Origin: DASVTU01 sp036387415
Lineage (GTDB): Bacteria > Acidobacteriota > Blastocatellia > Pyrinomonadales > Pyrinomonadaceae
Direction of reading: 5' to 3'
NCBI GenBank assembly: GCA_036387415.1
Contig: DASVTU010000027.1
Coordinates: 13,679 to 77,678, forward strand
DNA: 64,000 nucleotides
Part shown: in pieces, positions 1 through 7,972 of the stretch
Position numbering within the stretch: the stretch's first letter is position 1
Layout of the letters: each line of letters opens with the position of its first letter
Position numbers and translations under genes: made by a program
The notes under the pieces: generated by a model
What the model was told of the DNA's origin: nothing
What the model saw: the letters and a program-made list of their open reading frames with translations, nothing else
Databases searched by the model: none

Positions 1-672
1 ACCGTTGCTGGTGCGTGGCTCGAAGATGTAGATACCGCCTTTTGAAAGTATGACCTCCGTCGGGGCATCAGGTCGCGGGGCAGATTTCAAAGGCGCGTCA
101 TCCATAATCACAAGGCCGTTAAAATAGCTCGCATTAGCGTTCGAGTTGGCGGCGTTGAGATTGCCGCTCGGATTCATATTGGCATTCATGTTCGTACTCA
201 TGTTGCCGTTCGTATATCCGCCCGCGTTCATGTTGCCGTTCATATTGCCGTTCGTGTAGACGTTCATGTTGCCGCCGTTCATGTTGGTGTTCCTGTTGCC
301 GTCGGCGTAAGCGTTCTGATTCGGCGGTGACTGCTGCATAGCGTTGGCGTTGTAAGACTGTCGGGGCGTGGCGACGTTGGTTGGCGGAGGCGGAGCAGAT
401 TCTATGACGTTTACGTTGGCAAAATCGAGGCCGCTTGAACCACTTTCTGCGCTCGTCTTGATGTAGACGGCGGAGGCGAGAACGACGGCGAGCAGGATGA
501 TGGAAACGGCGCAGGACGCCACTTCCAGTAGCGAGTAGGAATGGAGTTCGACCTCGAAACGTTCAGACGTGTGACGCACATGTCGCCAGACATTTTTGAT
601 GCCACGGGCAATAAGCTTCTGGAACTCTTTGATGCCACGGTCGAGCAGATTCTGAGAGTCATAGTATTGCAT
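1..672 (-). CDS. Asn-rich single-pass membrane protein (partial, runs off window start)
   Basis: An open frame of 224 codons on the minus strand has no stop and continues beyond position 1. From the first ATG it reads a short charged cytoplasmic region, then one hydrophobic segment around residues 68-90, then a Pro-rich linker. After that comes a low-complexity stretch rich in Asn, Gly and Met, with repeated NGNMN and TNMN units. The last visible part (VILSKGGIYIFEP) looks like an SH3-type beta strand region. I do not recognise a family. It lies just downstream of the 303-residue membrane protein and in the same frame after its TGA, so co-transcription with the coupling ATPase is likely. No clear Shine-Dalgarno precedes the ATG, so the start is uncertain. 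A role in the envelope is inferred only from topology. Confidence 0.6.
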   Translation of the reverse strand, partial: MQYYDSQNLLDRGIKEFQKLIARGIKNVWRHVRHTSERFEVELHSYSLLEVASCAVSIILLAVVLASAVYIKTSAESGSSGLDFANVNVIESAPPPPTNVATPRQSYNANAMQQSPPNQNAYADGNRNTNMNGGNMNVYTNGNMNGNMNAGGYTNGNMSTNMNANMNPSGNLNAANSNANASYFNGLVIMDDAPLKSAPRPDAPTEVILSKGGIYIFEPRTSNG

Positions 673-726
673 AGGCTTGAGAATATTCTGAGGTTGCTGA
701 CTGTGTATGACGGTTGGGATGCGTGT

Positions 727-1638
727 TCAATTTTTCGCGCCGTCGTCCGCCGTGTCCATAATCGCTTGCAGGGAAGGGTCGAGTTCTCTGCGTCGGTTGC
801 TGCTGCTGGTAACAAGGGTTGACTCGTCCGGTTCGATGTCGTTTTTGATGCCACCCGTTTTCGCTGCGTCCTGTGACGCGTCCATAATCGACTGCAATGC
901 GGGGTCAAGTTGCCGCATCGCTTTGGTCAGTCGCCAGCGTTGGCCTCGGTTGAAGTAGGTCGGGACGGGGAGCACGAATCCTTCCGTCTCTTTGACGGTC
1001 TTGGTGCCGGAGATGGCCTCGCCCAGATGTTCGGCTTCGATTTGTGCGTCTATCGCATCGAGCACGCGATTACGCGCACGCGTGTATGCGAGTTGTTCTG
1101 TGGCGGCGAGACAGAGCGCGGCGAAGACAAACCACGCGCCAAGCGGCGGGCTGAGGTTGAACAAAATACTTCCGACGACGAGCGCGATAAGTGGTTCGAC
1201 AAAGCGTTGGACGAAGTAGATGCCGACGAAGGGAAGCGCGGTCAGGATGCGTAGGTAAGAGGTGCCGCCGTAGCGACTGTGCCAGCGACTACGCCCGCCG
1301 AGTTTCTGTATCAGTGCGGCAAGGCGATGGTAGATGGACATCAGCAGAAAGCAGAGGAAAAATACACCCAACGCCTGTCCGCTGTTTGCGGGATTACCCG
1401 CGAATTCAGCGCCGCGAGTGTTCGTGGGAAGGAAAAGCAGCACGGCTCCGGCGTAAATCATGAACGTCAGGGATGCGCCGAAAAAGTCGCTGATGTTGAA
1501 ATAACGCTCTCCGAAATCACAACGAAAAAAGACGACGATGGTTTTCGCAAACTGACTCGCTAAAAATTCCACCAGCGCAAAAATGCTGCGCGGGTCGGTA
1601 TAGTTGTCGATGCGGGCGGCCTGCTGCGGCTGGCTCAT
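727..1638 (-). CDS. Polytopic membrane protein of the coupling-ATPase operon
   Basis: This 303-residue protein has four or so hydrophobic segments between residues 50 and 185, then a soluble C-terminal tail of about 120 residues. The tail holds two copies of a short motif, LDPALQSIMDASQDAAK and LDPSLQAIMDTADDGAK, the second ending at the C-terminus. I chose the ATG at 1638 because GAGGTGA sits six bases upstream; a GTG nine bases earlier would overlap the preceding stop. The ATG follows the stop of the coupling-ATPase gene by one base, so the two are translationally coupled. That ATPase lacks transmembrane segments of its own, so this protein could be its membrane partner; this is inference from context. 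No known family recognised. Confidence 0.75.
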   Translation of the reverse strand: MSQPQQAARIDNYTDPRSIFALVEFLASQFAKTIVVFFRCDFGERYFNISDFFGASLTFMIYAGAVLLFLPTNTRGAEFAGNPANSGQALGVFFLCFLLMSIYHRLAALIQKLGGRSRWHSRYGGTSYLRILTALPFVGIYFVQRFVEPLIALVVGSILFNLSPPLGAWFVFAALCLAATEQLAYTRARNRVLDAIDAQIEAEHLGEAISGTKTVKETEGFVLPVPTYFNRGQRWRLTKAMRQLDPALQSIMDASQDAAKTGGIKNDIEPDESTLVTSSSNRRRELDPSLQAIMDTADDGAKN

Positions 1639-1639
1639 C

Positions 1640-3112
1640 TTATTCACCTCGCTGGTCGAAACGTATTTTCATGTAGCTTTTGCCCGTCAGACTCCATGCG
1701 CGCCCCGTCTTGAAGAGATAGCCCTCAACCAGAAAATCGTTCGATGCGCCGCCCTTGCGTAGTTTGGTGAAGTCGGCGGGCGGCACGTCGTAGTCGTAAG
1801 ACTCGCTGGTGCCTGCACTCATGCTGTTTTGTCGTCCCTGACCTTGTTGCGTGCTCTCGCTCGTACCAGTGTTCGTTGTGGTGTGTCGATGCCAGCTTTT
1901 GCCGATAACGTCCGCCGCCCATTGATTAGTCACGGGGTCGCCGTTGGCATGAAAAACTTTCGTGTCGAGATTGCCGAGAAGCGAATCGGCTTCGTGCTTG
2001 CCTTTGTCGCCGCCACCGAACGCGGCGTAGTAGTTCGGCAGGTTTTGCGTGAGATAGACCGTGCAGGCGCGTTTACTGCGCGCCTCGGCCTGAAACTTCA
2101 TATCAAACGAACCGCAAAAATTATGCGACTCGTCAGCCCACAGGAAGACTGGGTTGGGATTCTGCTGTTCGTTGCGGCGCAGCATGGCCTTTTGCCAGAC
2201 GTACTTAAAGAGCACTTGCGCGAACCTGCCGCTCTCGCCGTATTCGTTGACGGGCAAATCCAGAATGATGATTTTGCCGAGTTGGTCGCTCATCTCCGGC
2301 ACGATGGTGAGTTTGGTGCTGAAAAGGTCGTACATTCTGCCGCGCAGGAAAGTATCGGCCATGCTGGTAAACATGGTGACGATAATCGAGCGTGTTTTGT
2401 CTGCGAGGAGAGGGAATTCTTCCATCCAATAGTCGGCGGCGGCGAGAAAATCACGCTTACGGTATGGCGGAAGGTCTTCGAGCTTTTGCAATCCGTCGCG
2501 GACGCAGCGCAGGCAGAAAGACTGTCGGAGCCATTCTTCGCTCTGTAGTTGTTCGGGATGATGCGGGGCGCTTCTAATCACGTCTCGCAACTCGTCGAGT
2601 TTGAGGTTTCCGGTCGAGACGTAGAGGATGTCGATGGCGTTTCGCATGACCTGCTTGACCGTTCTGTCCCAAAAAGCGTCGTTCTGTCCTGCGCCGCGCT
2701 CGTTGGCGTCGAGCACGTAGCGAAACATGGTCGCCAGATTATCTGTGTCGCCTGCGCCCTCGCCGGGTCGCTTCATCTCATAATGGAGGAAGTTGAAATA
2801 ATACTGGTTGCCGGGTTTGAAAATGATGAGGTCGTCGGCGCGTCCGGTGGCGTCGGCATAGTGCTGCCAGAGTTGGCGTTCGTCGGGTTTGGCGGTCAGG
2901 ACGAGGCCGCCGAATCCCGCACGCAGATAGGCCTTCGCGATGGCCTGACCGCTTCCGCTCGTCTTACCGGAACCGAGCGCGCCGAAGATTTGCACGCCCT
3001 CGAAAGCGTCTCTGAGCGTCCACGCGTCGGCAGCGGAGCGTGTGAAGGAAAAGAGCGGAGCGTCGAGCGAGAAGGGGTCGTCGGAAGCGAGGTCAGACTG
3101 GTCACGGCTCAC
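1640..3112 (-). CDS. VirD4/TraD-type coupling-protein-like ATPase
   Basis: This 490-residue P-loop ATPase resembles type IV coupling proteins, which bring DNA to a conjugation channel. Walker A is GALGSGKTS at residues 44-52. A Walker-B-like strand followed by acidic residues (VFLWADESHNF) lies near residue 335, followed by the QARSKRA/YLTQNLPNYY region typical of TraD/TraM-recognition domains. The usual N-terminal transmembrane pair is absent: the protein begins about 40 residues before the P-loop, which is short for the family (commonly 550-700). The start is a GTG. The next gene begins one base after its stop and encodes a polytopic membrane protein that may supply the anchor. No relaxase or VirB genes are visible here, so this is either the edge of a larger conjugative element or a remnant. 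Confidence 0.8.
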   Translation of the reverse strand: MSRDQSDLASDDPFSLDAPLFSFTRSAADAWTLRDAFEGVQIFGALGSGKTSGSGQAIAKAYLRAGFGGLVLTAKPDERQLWQHYADATGRADDLIIFKPGNQYYFNFLHYEMKRPGEGAGDTDNLATMFRYVLDANERGAGQNDAFWDRTVKQVMRNAIDILYVSTGNLKLDELRDVIRSAPHHPEQLQSEEWLRQSFCLRCVRDGLQKLEDLPPYRKRDFLAAADYWMEEFPLLADKTRSIIVTMFTSMADTFLRGRMYDLFSTKLTIVPEMSDQLGKIIILDLPVNEYGESGRFAQVLFKYVWQKAMLRRNEQQNPNPVFLWADESHNFCGSFDMKFQAEARSKRACTVYLTQNLPNYYAAFGGGDKGKHEADSLLGNLDTKVFHANGDPVTNQWAADVIGKSWHRHTTTNTGTSESTQQGQGRQNSMSAGTSESYDYDVPPADFTKLRKGGASNDFLVEGYLFKTGRAWSLTGKSYMKIRFDQRGE

Positions 3113-3355
3113 GCCGGATAACCATTTTGAGATGCGACTGATGAGGCTTTCTGCCTTTCTGACGTGCGGCGTCGGAGGATAGAAAAGCGCCCTTTTGAAT
3201 TTGCGGATAGTATGCGCCGACGCGTCTTTCGGTCAAGAGTGAGAGCGCATGATTCACACCGCGCACGCCGTGAAGTGAAAAGTTCGATGACAAATTTGTG
3301 TGCGGAAACGTTCGGATAAAGATAGAATCCGGCGACGCGTGGAGAGGCATGGGAG
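3113..3355. promoter_or_regulatory. Divergent promoter region between coupling ATPase and NADase-like cassette
   Basis: These 243 bases separate two divergent gene sets, so promoters for both should lie here. I do not see a confident -35/-10 pair. A minus-strand open frame of 82 codons crosses the region and ends inside the coupling-ATPase start, but it shows no domain and probably is not a gene. Confidence 0.4.
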
Positions 3356-3622
3356 ATGAACGATAAGAGCCAACAGAAAGTCGTGCTGACGCACCGCACA
3401 GAGGCGCTCTACGACCCTGACAATCTACGCATCATCATCGATGTTGAATCTTTGAGGTCGCCGGATGGAAAGTTTGGAACACTATTTTACTTAGGTTCGG
3501 CGAGATACGAGGAGGGCGACGCGGCGGTCGAAGAAGCTATCATCGAACAGATGCGGGGCGAGATTCAGGAGGAGTACGCGCGCGAAGGAATGTACGCCGA
3601 ATTCAGCGATGGAAAATTCTGA
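3356..3622 (+). CDS. Small acidic hypothetical protein, first gene of the NADase-like cassette
   Basis: An 88-residue soluble protein, rich in Glu/Asp in its second half and without a signal peptide or membrane segment. GAGAGG lies eight bases before the ATG. Its end overlaps the start of the ADP-ribosyl-cyclase-like gene by 14 bases in another frame, so the two are almost certainly co-expressed. I do not recognise a family. A small acidic protein tightly coupled to an NAD+-consuming enzyme could be an immunity or regulatory partner, but nothing in the sequence proves that. Confidence 0.6.
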   Translation: MNDKSQQKVVLTHRTEALYDPDNLRIIIDVESLRSPDGKFGTLFYLGSARYEEGDAAVEEAIIEQMRGEIQEEYAREGMYAEFSDGKF

Positions 3623-4403
3623 CGAAAAGAAGTTATCCATAAAAGCAACCTCCGTGTCGTTGCTCGATTACCGCGCCACACCTCAGAGTGATGCGGAGTT
3701 AATCAAGCAGTCCAGTTTTGCTCCCGACAAGGATAAAGCACTTTTCTACTCAGGGCGGGGTAATAAATCACTGGCTCAGGAAGCGGTCAGACGCGATGGT
3801 TTGCAGACGATTGAAGCGACGGAAGGCGGCAAGCGTCTGGACACGCCCGGACGCCATCCGTTCTACGGCAAAGAGGCTGCCATCGAATTATGGGACGAAG
3901 CCTCGCGCAAGTTTGCGCGGGCGGCGGAAGGTAAAATAACAACTTGCGTGGCGGGCGCACCGACGGAAGGCACGTTTCGTCGCGTCGAACTAAAAGAAAT
4001 ACTCAATAATCCAAAGATAACGGAAATCAACGGCGTCTCTGCCGAGACGTTTCGACAGGCATATCTTGTCGGTCAAGGCGCGGGCAAAGGCATCGACGCC
4101 GAGCGTCGCGGCCTAGATAATGCCTTCGCGTCAATCGTCAAGGCCGAGGAAAAGTATCATGCTCCGGCGCGAGCATCGCAAGGCAGGGGAACGCAAACAC
4201 CTGAGCCGGAGAAGAATTTAGTCGTCGCCGCGTCTGCCAAAACTAAGACCGAGCCTGCCCGAATCAAAGTTGACAGGGTTGGTGCAGGAGCAAAGGAGCG
4301 TGCGGAGTTGGTCAATCGTTTGAAGGCGTATGAACGAGCCTGTCGTGCGCGAGTGGAGCAGACGCCGCAGAAGCAACGCGATAGGGGGAGACAGTATGAG
4401 TGA
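3609..4403 (+). CDS. ADP-ribosyl cyclase / NAD+ hydrolase-like protein (CD38-type motifs)
   Basis: A 264-residue protein whose residues 44-143 reproduce the motif order of the ADP-ribosyl cyclase fold (CD38, BST-1, bacterial ARC toxins). FYSG at 46-49 corresponds to LFWSG with Tyr for Trp. TIEAT with Glu69 corresponds to TLEDT (CD38 Glu146). LWDEASRKFARAAEG with Trp95 corresponds to FWxxxSxxFAxxA (CD38 Trp189). FRRVEL with Glu127 corresponds to the catalytic FGxVEV glutamate (CD38 Glu226). That family converts NAD+ to cyclic ADP-ribose or ADP-ribose. The eukaryotic disulfide cysteines are missing, as expected for a cytosolic bacterial form. The C-terminal 100 residues are Lys/Arg/Glu-rich, with no signal peptide. 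It overlaps genes on both sides. Family assignment is from motif reading; activity is inferred. Confidence 0.6.
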   Translation: MENSDEKKLSIKATSVSLLDYRATPQSDAELIKQSSFAPDKDKALFYSGRGNKSLAQEAVRRDGLQTIEATEGGKRLDTPGRHPFYGKEAAIELWDEASRKFARAAEGKITTCVAGAPTEGTFRRVELKEILNNPKITEINGVSAETFRQAYLVGQGAGKGIDAERRGLDNAFASIVKAEEKYHAPARASQGRGTQTPEPEKNLVVAASAKTKTEPARIKVDRVGAGAKERAELVNRLKAYERACRARVEQTPQKQRDRGRQYE

Positions 4404-4776
4404 GAGGCCGCTCGATAAGTTTTTGAGCAAAAAGAGTGCGGGCGCGGAACCCGCCACGGGAGATGCGGAGGAAACGAACTATCGTGCCTATGGCATCGAC
4501 CGCACGGGTCGCCCCGTCCTGATGCTCGACGTGCGCGGCGCCGACGGGCATCGTCTCGCGCTCTCGTTCGCCTACCTGATGAGCGCGGAGTTTGATGCTG
4601 CGGGTGAAATGGTCTTGTCGTTTACAGACCACCGCGTCACTGTGCGCGGTCGGAATCTGCGTCGTGTCTACGATGCGGTGCTGACGCACACGCTGCGCTT
4701 TCTTCAGGAAGAGGCGCAAGATGCGAACCGCGAGGATGAGACTTTTATCAGCGAAATTATGGTGGAACAAAACTAG
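4396..4776 (+). CDS. Hypothetical soluble protein, third gene of the NADase-like cassette
   Basis: A 126-residue protein of unknown family. I start it at the ATG at 4396 because GGGGGAG lies five bases upstream and this ATG overlaps the stop of the preceding gene by eight bases, a normal arrangement for translational coupling. A longer upstream reading would run far into that gene. It has a charged N-terminus, then a beta-rich core and a helical, acidic C-terminus. No signal peptide or membrane segment. It is followed at once by a strong terminator, so it closes the three-gene cassette. Candidate partner or immunity protein of the cyclase-like enzyme by position only. Confidence 0.65.
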   Translation: MSERPLDKFLSKKSAGAEPATGDAEETNYRAYGIDRTGRPVLMLDVRGADGHRLALSFAYLMSAEFDAAGEMVLSFTDHRVTVRGRNLRRVYDAVLTHTLRFLQEEAQDANREDETFISEIMVEQN

Positions 4777-4810
4777 GAAACAAAATTCGCATCAAGACCG
4801 CACTCGCATC

Positions 4811-4850
4811 AAGACCGCGACGACCTCGGTTCGTCGCGGTCTTTCTTTTG
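4811..4850 (+). terminator. Rho-independent terminator after the NADase-like cassette
   Basis: A perfect 13-bp stem (AAGACCGCGACGA / TCGTCGCGGTCTT) with a 7-base loop is followed by TCTTTT. It lies 35 bases after the stop of the third cassette gene. Confidence 0.85.
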
Positions 4851-5140
4851 CGCTTCGCTATTTCACGACTTCAAAGTTAATCCACTCCGTCGCCGTGCGT
4901 CCCATCCGTCCTTACGCGTTCCAGCGCAGCGAGAGTGTTCAAATCAAACTACAGCGCAGAGCTAACCACACGACTCCACGGGCGAAGCGACCGGAGAGAA
5001 TTTTCGTGTCATTCGTTCGCGGGGTGTGATGGAAAGTGAAGCGAGAATCCGTTTAAGGAGAGTGAGAGGGCAGAAATGCTGCGACGGCGAGTTTGGCCGA
5101 AGCGCAGCGGCTGATTGAGATAGCAAAGAGGAGGTTAGAG
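4851..5140. other. Intergenic, no gene seen
   Basis: Together with the terminator this forms a 364-base gap. I see no supported reading frame or RNA gene; it presumably holds the promoter for the small exported proteins that follow. Confidence 0.5.
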
Positions 5141-5452
5141 ATGAAACGAAACAAACTCATTTTGGTGCTGGCGGGTTTTACGCTCGCGACGCTTCTTTCG
5201 TTGCTCACGATGTTTGCGAGCGACGCGAAAGCACAGTTCCACGGCCAGCAGGGCGTAACGCGATACACATGCAACGCCGATAACGTCTACATCTACCAGT
5301 ACGCTACGACGCGTTCCGAGCGTCGCGGAAGAATGGGTCGCGGATGGGCGTTTCGCGTCTACCACTATGCGGACGCCAACTGGGCGTTCGGTGTTCACAA
5401 CGGCACGCGAGTTTCCGGCTACGTGCTGCGCGAAAAACTGTGCACCAGATAA
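5141..5452 (+). CDS. Small exported SH3-like protein A
   Basis: A 103-residue exported protein. The ATG at 5141 follows GGAGGTTAG at a usable distance and gives a classical signal peptide (MKRNKLILVLAGFTL..., cleavage near AKA-Q). The mature part is about 70 residues with two cysteines (in YTCNAD and at the end in KLCTR) that could form a disulfide. The VYIYQYATT...GRGWAFRVYHYAD pattern recalls a bacterial SH3 fold. The next gene encodes a similar protein. Probably periplasmic; function unknown. Confidence 0.7.
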   Translation: MKRNKLILVLAGFTLATLLSLLTMFASDAKAQFHGQQGVTRYTCNADNVYIYQYATTRSERRGRMGRGWAFRVYHYADANWAFGVHNGTRVSGYVLREKLCTR

Positions 5453-5507
5453 ACGCACTGGCCATCGGCTGTTGTTCACCGGATAAAAACTTCTAAGGAG
5501 AAAGAAG

Positions 5508-5855
5508 ATGAAAAGCACGATTCGCACTCTGAGCGCGTGGCTCAATCCACGTCGCATGTTGATTGTCGGTCTTCTGTCGCTGGTCGCCGCGTGGAGCGTG
5601 TTTGCGTTCGCCACCAATCAGGCGCTAGCGGGCGACCGACGCAGGATTTGCTCCGATAAAGTCTACGTCCGCAACTATCCGCAGGGGCGCGCGTGGGATC
5701 AACTTTACAGGGGTCAGACGTTTGAGGTTTACGAGTACCGCGCGAGCGGTTGGGCGCGCGGCTTCGCGTACGGACATATCAATTCCGACAGAAGCCCTTA
5801 TCGCAAACCTTACGACGACGTTTGGATACAAGTCTCCGCATTCTGCCCGCGATAG
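5508..5855 (+). CDS. Small exported SH3-like protein B
   Basis: A 115-residue protein with AAGGAGAAAG just before the ATG. An N-terminal hydrophobic segment (residues 18-40, ending FATNQALAG) is a signal peptide. The mature part shares the layout of the preceding protein: an early cysteine (RRICSDKVYVRNYP), a GQTFEVYEYRASGWARGF strand region, and a terminal cysteine in SAFCPR. The two are probably diverged tandem duplicates. No enzyme motif is visible. The 55-base spacing suggests one transcript. Confidence 0.7.
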   Translation: MKSTIRTLSAWLNPRRMLIVGLLSLVAAWSVFAFATNQALAGDRRRICSDKVYVRNYPQGRAWDQLYRGQTFEVYEYRASGWARGFAYGHINSDRSPYRKPYDDVWIQVSAFCPR

Positions 5856-5932
5856 CGCGTGGCGTTGCGCGGAGACCTACGGGATGCGCGCCCTCGGCGC
5901 ATCCCCGTTCGATAGTCAGGAGGTAGCATTAC

Positions 5933-6697
5933 ATGAAAACAGAAAACGAGGAGGCCGACGTGTTTGAACGAGGTCGAAGAAGATTCCTCGTCGGGGCAGG
6001 AGCGGGAGTGTTGGGACTCGGCATCGTCTCGCTGTGTCCTTCGAGTATCGTGCAGGCCGAGCCGTACGCGGTTCCGGCGGGATGGAAGTCTTTTTTCAAG
6101 AGTCTGTTTCGCTTCGCCGGACAGTTGGGGATGACAGCCCTGAGCTTCTCGCTCGCACACTACTTGAACAGCCTCAATCCGGGCGTGAGGCAGGAAATCG
6201 ACGGAAGCCTGTCGAAAATTTCTACTGCCGGATACGGCGCGGAGCCGACCGCGACCGGGCGTGTGATGGCTAATGAGTCGTCCTTCTTCACGCCGCTCGT
6301 CAACCCGACGCAGTTGCAGAACGGCTTTCTTCTTAAGGCTTACGTCGTGCCTTTTTACGATGTCAGCCGCAATCCTGAGAGCCGTCTGGGTTCGGTCTTA
6401 TCGACGCCGACGATGGCGACCATGCCGTCTGTTGCGGAGGATTTGGAGCGAATCGGCTTCAGCACCGCAGAGAGGTCGAACCTGCTGCTGCCGACGAGGG
6501 CGAAGCTAAATTCCTACAATACGGAGAATCTGCCGGACACATATCTGACGCGCGGCGGCAGCGTCGAGGCCGATTATCGCCCCATCGACGCCAATTCCGG
6601 CGACCTCAGAGTGCGTGTGACGCGCAAGAGAGACGGCAAATCCGAACGCCTCGAACCGCTGTTGGAGAAGACTTACGGCGTCGAACTCGCCGCCTAA
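5933..6697 (+). CDS. Tat-exported hypothetical protein
   Basis: A 254-residue protein with a twin-arginine signal. GRRRFLVG at residues 14-21 is followed by a Gly/Ala/Leu hydrophobic stretch and an export-like boundary near residue 43. A Tat signal implies export in folded form, perhaps with a cofactor or partner. The mature region has no cofactor motif that I can name and no cysteines outside the signal region. CAGGAGGTAGC lies close upstream of the ATG. It follows the two SH3-like exported proteins on the same strand, so they may share an envelope role. Family not recognised. Confidence 0.7.
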   Translation: MKTENEEADVFERGRRRFLVGAGAGVLGLGIVSLCPSSIVQAEPYAVPAGWKSFFKSLFRFAGQLGMTALSFSLAHYLNSLNPGVRQEIDGSLSKISTAGYGAEPTATGRVMANESSFFTPLVNPTQLQNGFLLKAYVVPFYDVSRNPESRLGSVLSTPTMATMPSVAEDLERIGFSTAERSNLLLPTRAKLNSYNTENLPDTYLTRGGSVEADYRPIDANSGDLRVRVTRKRDGKSERLEPLLEKTYGVELAA

Positions 6698-6884
6698 AAT
6701 CAACCTTCGGCGCGGCGTGTCGCTGGCAAACCGGACAAGCGTTATTAGTGCCAACCGGAACCAAAGCTATCGACACGCCGCGTCGCTTCCGTCTCCTCAA
6801 GTACCTCGATGAACGCTCTGCTGCGAGCGCGACGAACGACCGCCGACCGCCCGTTTCGATTTGGAGAGAGAGGACGGTGCTTTC

Positions 6885-7820
6885 ATGTTGAGAACATTTA
6901 CACACATCGCAATCTTGCTGCTCGTTCTCCAAGCCTGCGGCACGGTTGATGTTTCGGCGCAGGGGTGGAAAGAGTACCGTGGCGGAAATTATCAGTTGAG
7001 AATTCCGGCGGATTGGTCGTGCCATTATGACAGCGCGACGCGAAGGACGTTGGCTGTCAGTTCAAACCGCGACGTTTTTCTCAGCGTCAGGAGTGCGCCG
7101 AAGAACGCGCAGCAACGCCTCCCCGACAATCCGACCCAACTCAAGGCACGCATCGCGCGCGAATACGAACTCCTTAACGCGACGGACGGCACGCGCTACG
7201 ACGTGACGACCAGAAATATAGCTGTCGAGGTGGTTAATAACCTGCGCGGCGTCGTGGTCGAATTGACCGCGATTGTTCCGGCCAACAGCGACGACGGCAA
7301 GCTCTACTTGAAGAAGTTTGCAGGGTTCGCGCTCGTTGCCGAAACACGCGACGCGTTTTACTTCGCCACCATTCTCTGCTCGTTGGGGAGTTTCACTTAT
7401 CACTCGACCGTCATGAATCGCATCATCAACGACCTCCGTGCGGTCAATGCGGAGATGGACGAGTCGCCGCGTGCGAATCCATTGGACGGAGATTGGCTGC
7501 TCGCTTATGGTGAGGGCAAGTATCACATCAATCTCGGCATGAGAGGCAATTCCGGCGTGATGAGAGTGGGCTGGCGCGATGCGAAGGGGACGTTTTTTAT
7601 CGTCGAACAGCATGTTACTCTCGAAACGAGACCCGATGGATTCATGGTCGTCGGCTCGAACCCCGTCTACGTCAGCCAACACACAGAGGCTCCCGCGTAC
7701 GCGGCGGACACGCTCTTGTTTCAGCGTCAGCCGGACGGTTCATTCGGCGTCTGGGTGCGGGATGGCGTCTACGTGAAGGAATGGACGCCCGTCGAGATTC
7801 GTTCGCCCCGCGCACGGTAG
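6885..7820 (+). CDS. Exported hypothetical protein
   Basis: A 311-residue protein. I prefer the ATG at 6885 over an upstream TTG because it begins directly with a signal peptide (MLRTFTHIAILLLVL). Two processing modes are possible: LQAC is a weak lipobox, and VSAQ-G a signal peptidase I site. The first part of the mature protein (YRGGNYQLRIPADWSC...) resembles exported proteins that start with a beta sandwich. The second part (residues 190-311) reads as beta strands with a GDWLLAYGEGKYHINLG segment. No catalytic motif recognised. A terminator follows 43 bases after the stop. Confidence 0.7.
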   Translation: MLRTFTHIAILLLVLQACGTVDVSAQGWKEYRGGNYQLRIPADWSCHYDSATRRTLAVSSNRDVFLSVRSAPKNAQQRLPDNPTQLKARIAREYELLNATDGTRYDVTTRNIAVEVVNNLRGVVVELTAIVPANSDDGKLYLKKFAGFALVAETRDAFYFATILCSLGSFTYHSTVMNRIINDLRAVNAEMDESPRANPLDGDWLLAYGEGKYHINLGMRGNSGVMRVGWRDAKGTFFIVEQHVTLETRPDGFMVVGSNPVYVSQHTEAPAYAADTLLFQRQPDGSFGVWVRDGVYVKEWTPVEIRSPRAR

Positions 7821-7863
7821 TCTTTCGAGACGACGGAAGACAACGGACGCCAATCAAGAAAAC

Positions 7864-7902
7864 GCGTCGTCGTTTGTCATGCACAAACGACGACGCCTTT
7901 TC
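7864..7902 (+). terminator. Rho-independent terminator
   Basis: A perfect 14-bp stem (GCGTCGTCGTTTGT / ACAAACGACGACGC) with a 5-base loop is followed by CTTTTCT. It ends the exported-protein transcript and, read the other way, could also serve the minus-strand gene at 7973. Confidence 0.85.
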
Positions 7903-7972
7903 TGTCTAATCTTCAACGCGTCTGCGGGAGGGAGTCGGGTTGACGGGTCGCACTTCTTTAGCGTGCTAGTCT

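Noticed and set aside
120..320. Regular repeats near the window start
   Set aside because: They encode NGNMN-type low-complexity protein sequence in an open frame; not a CRISPR or DNA-level array.
672..729. TGA readthrough or selenocysteine joining two membrane proteins in the same frame
   Set aside because: Only 18 codons lie between the TGA and the next ATG, so an open frame there is expected by chance; no SECIS-like hairpin is evident.
411..908. 165-codon minus-strand frame
   Set aside because: Out-of-frame shadow of the two membrane proteins, which have membrane segments and sensible composition.
3102..3350. 82-codon minus-strand frame before the coupling ATPase
   Set aside because: No ribosome site, domain or membrane segment; lies in the divergent promoter region.
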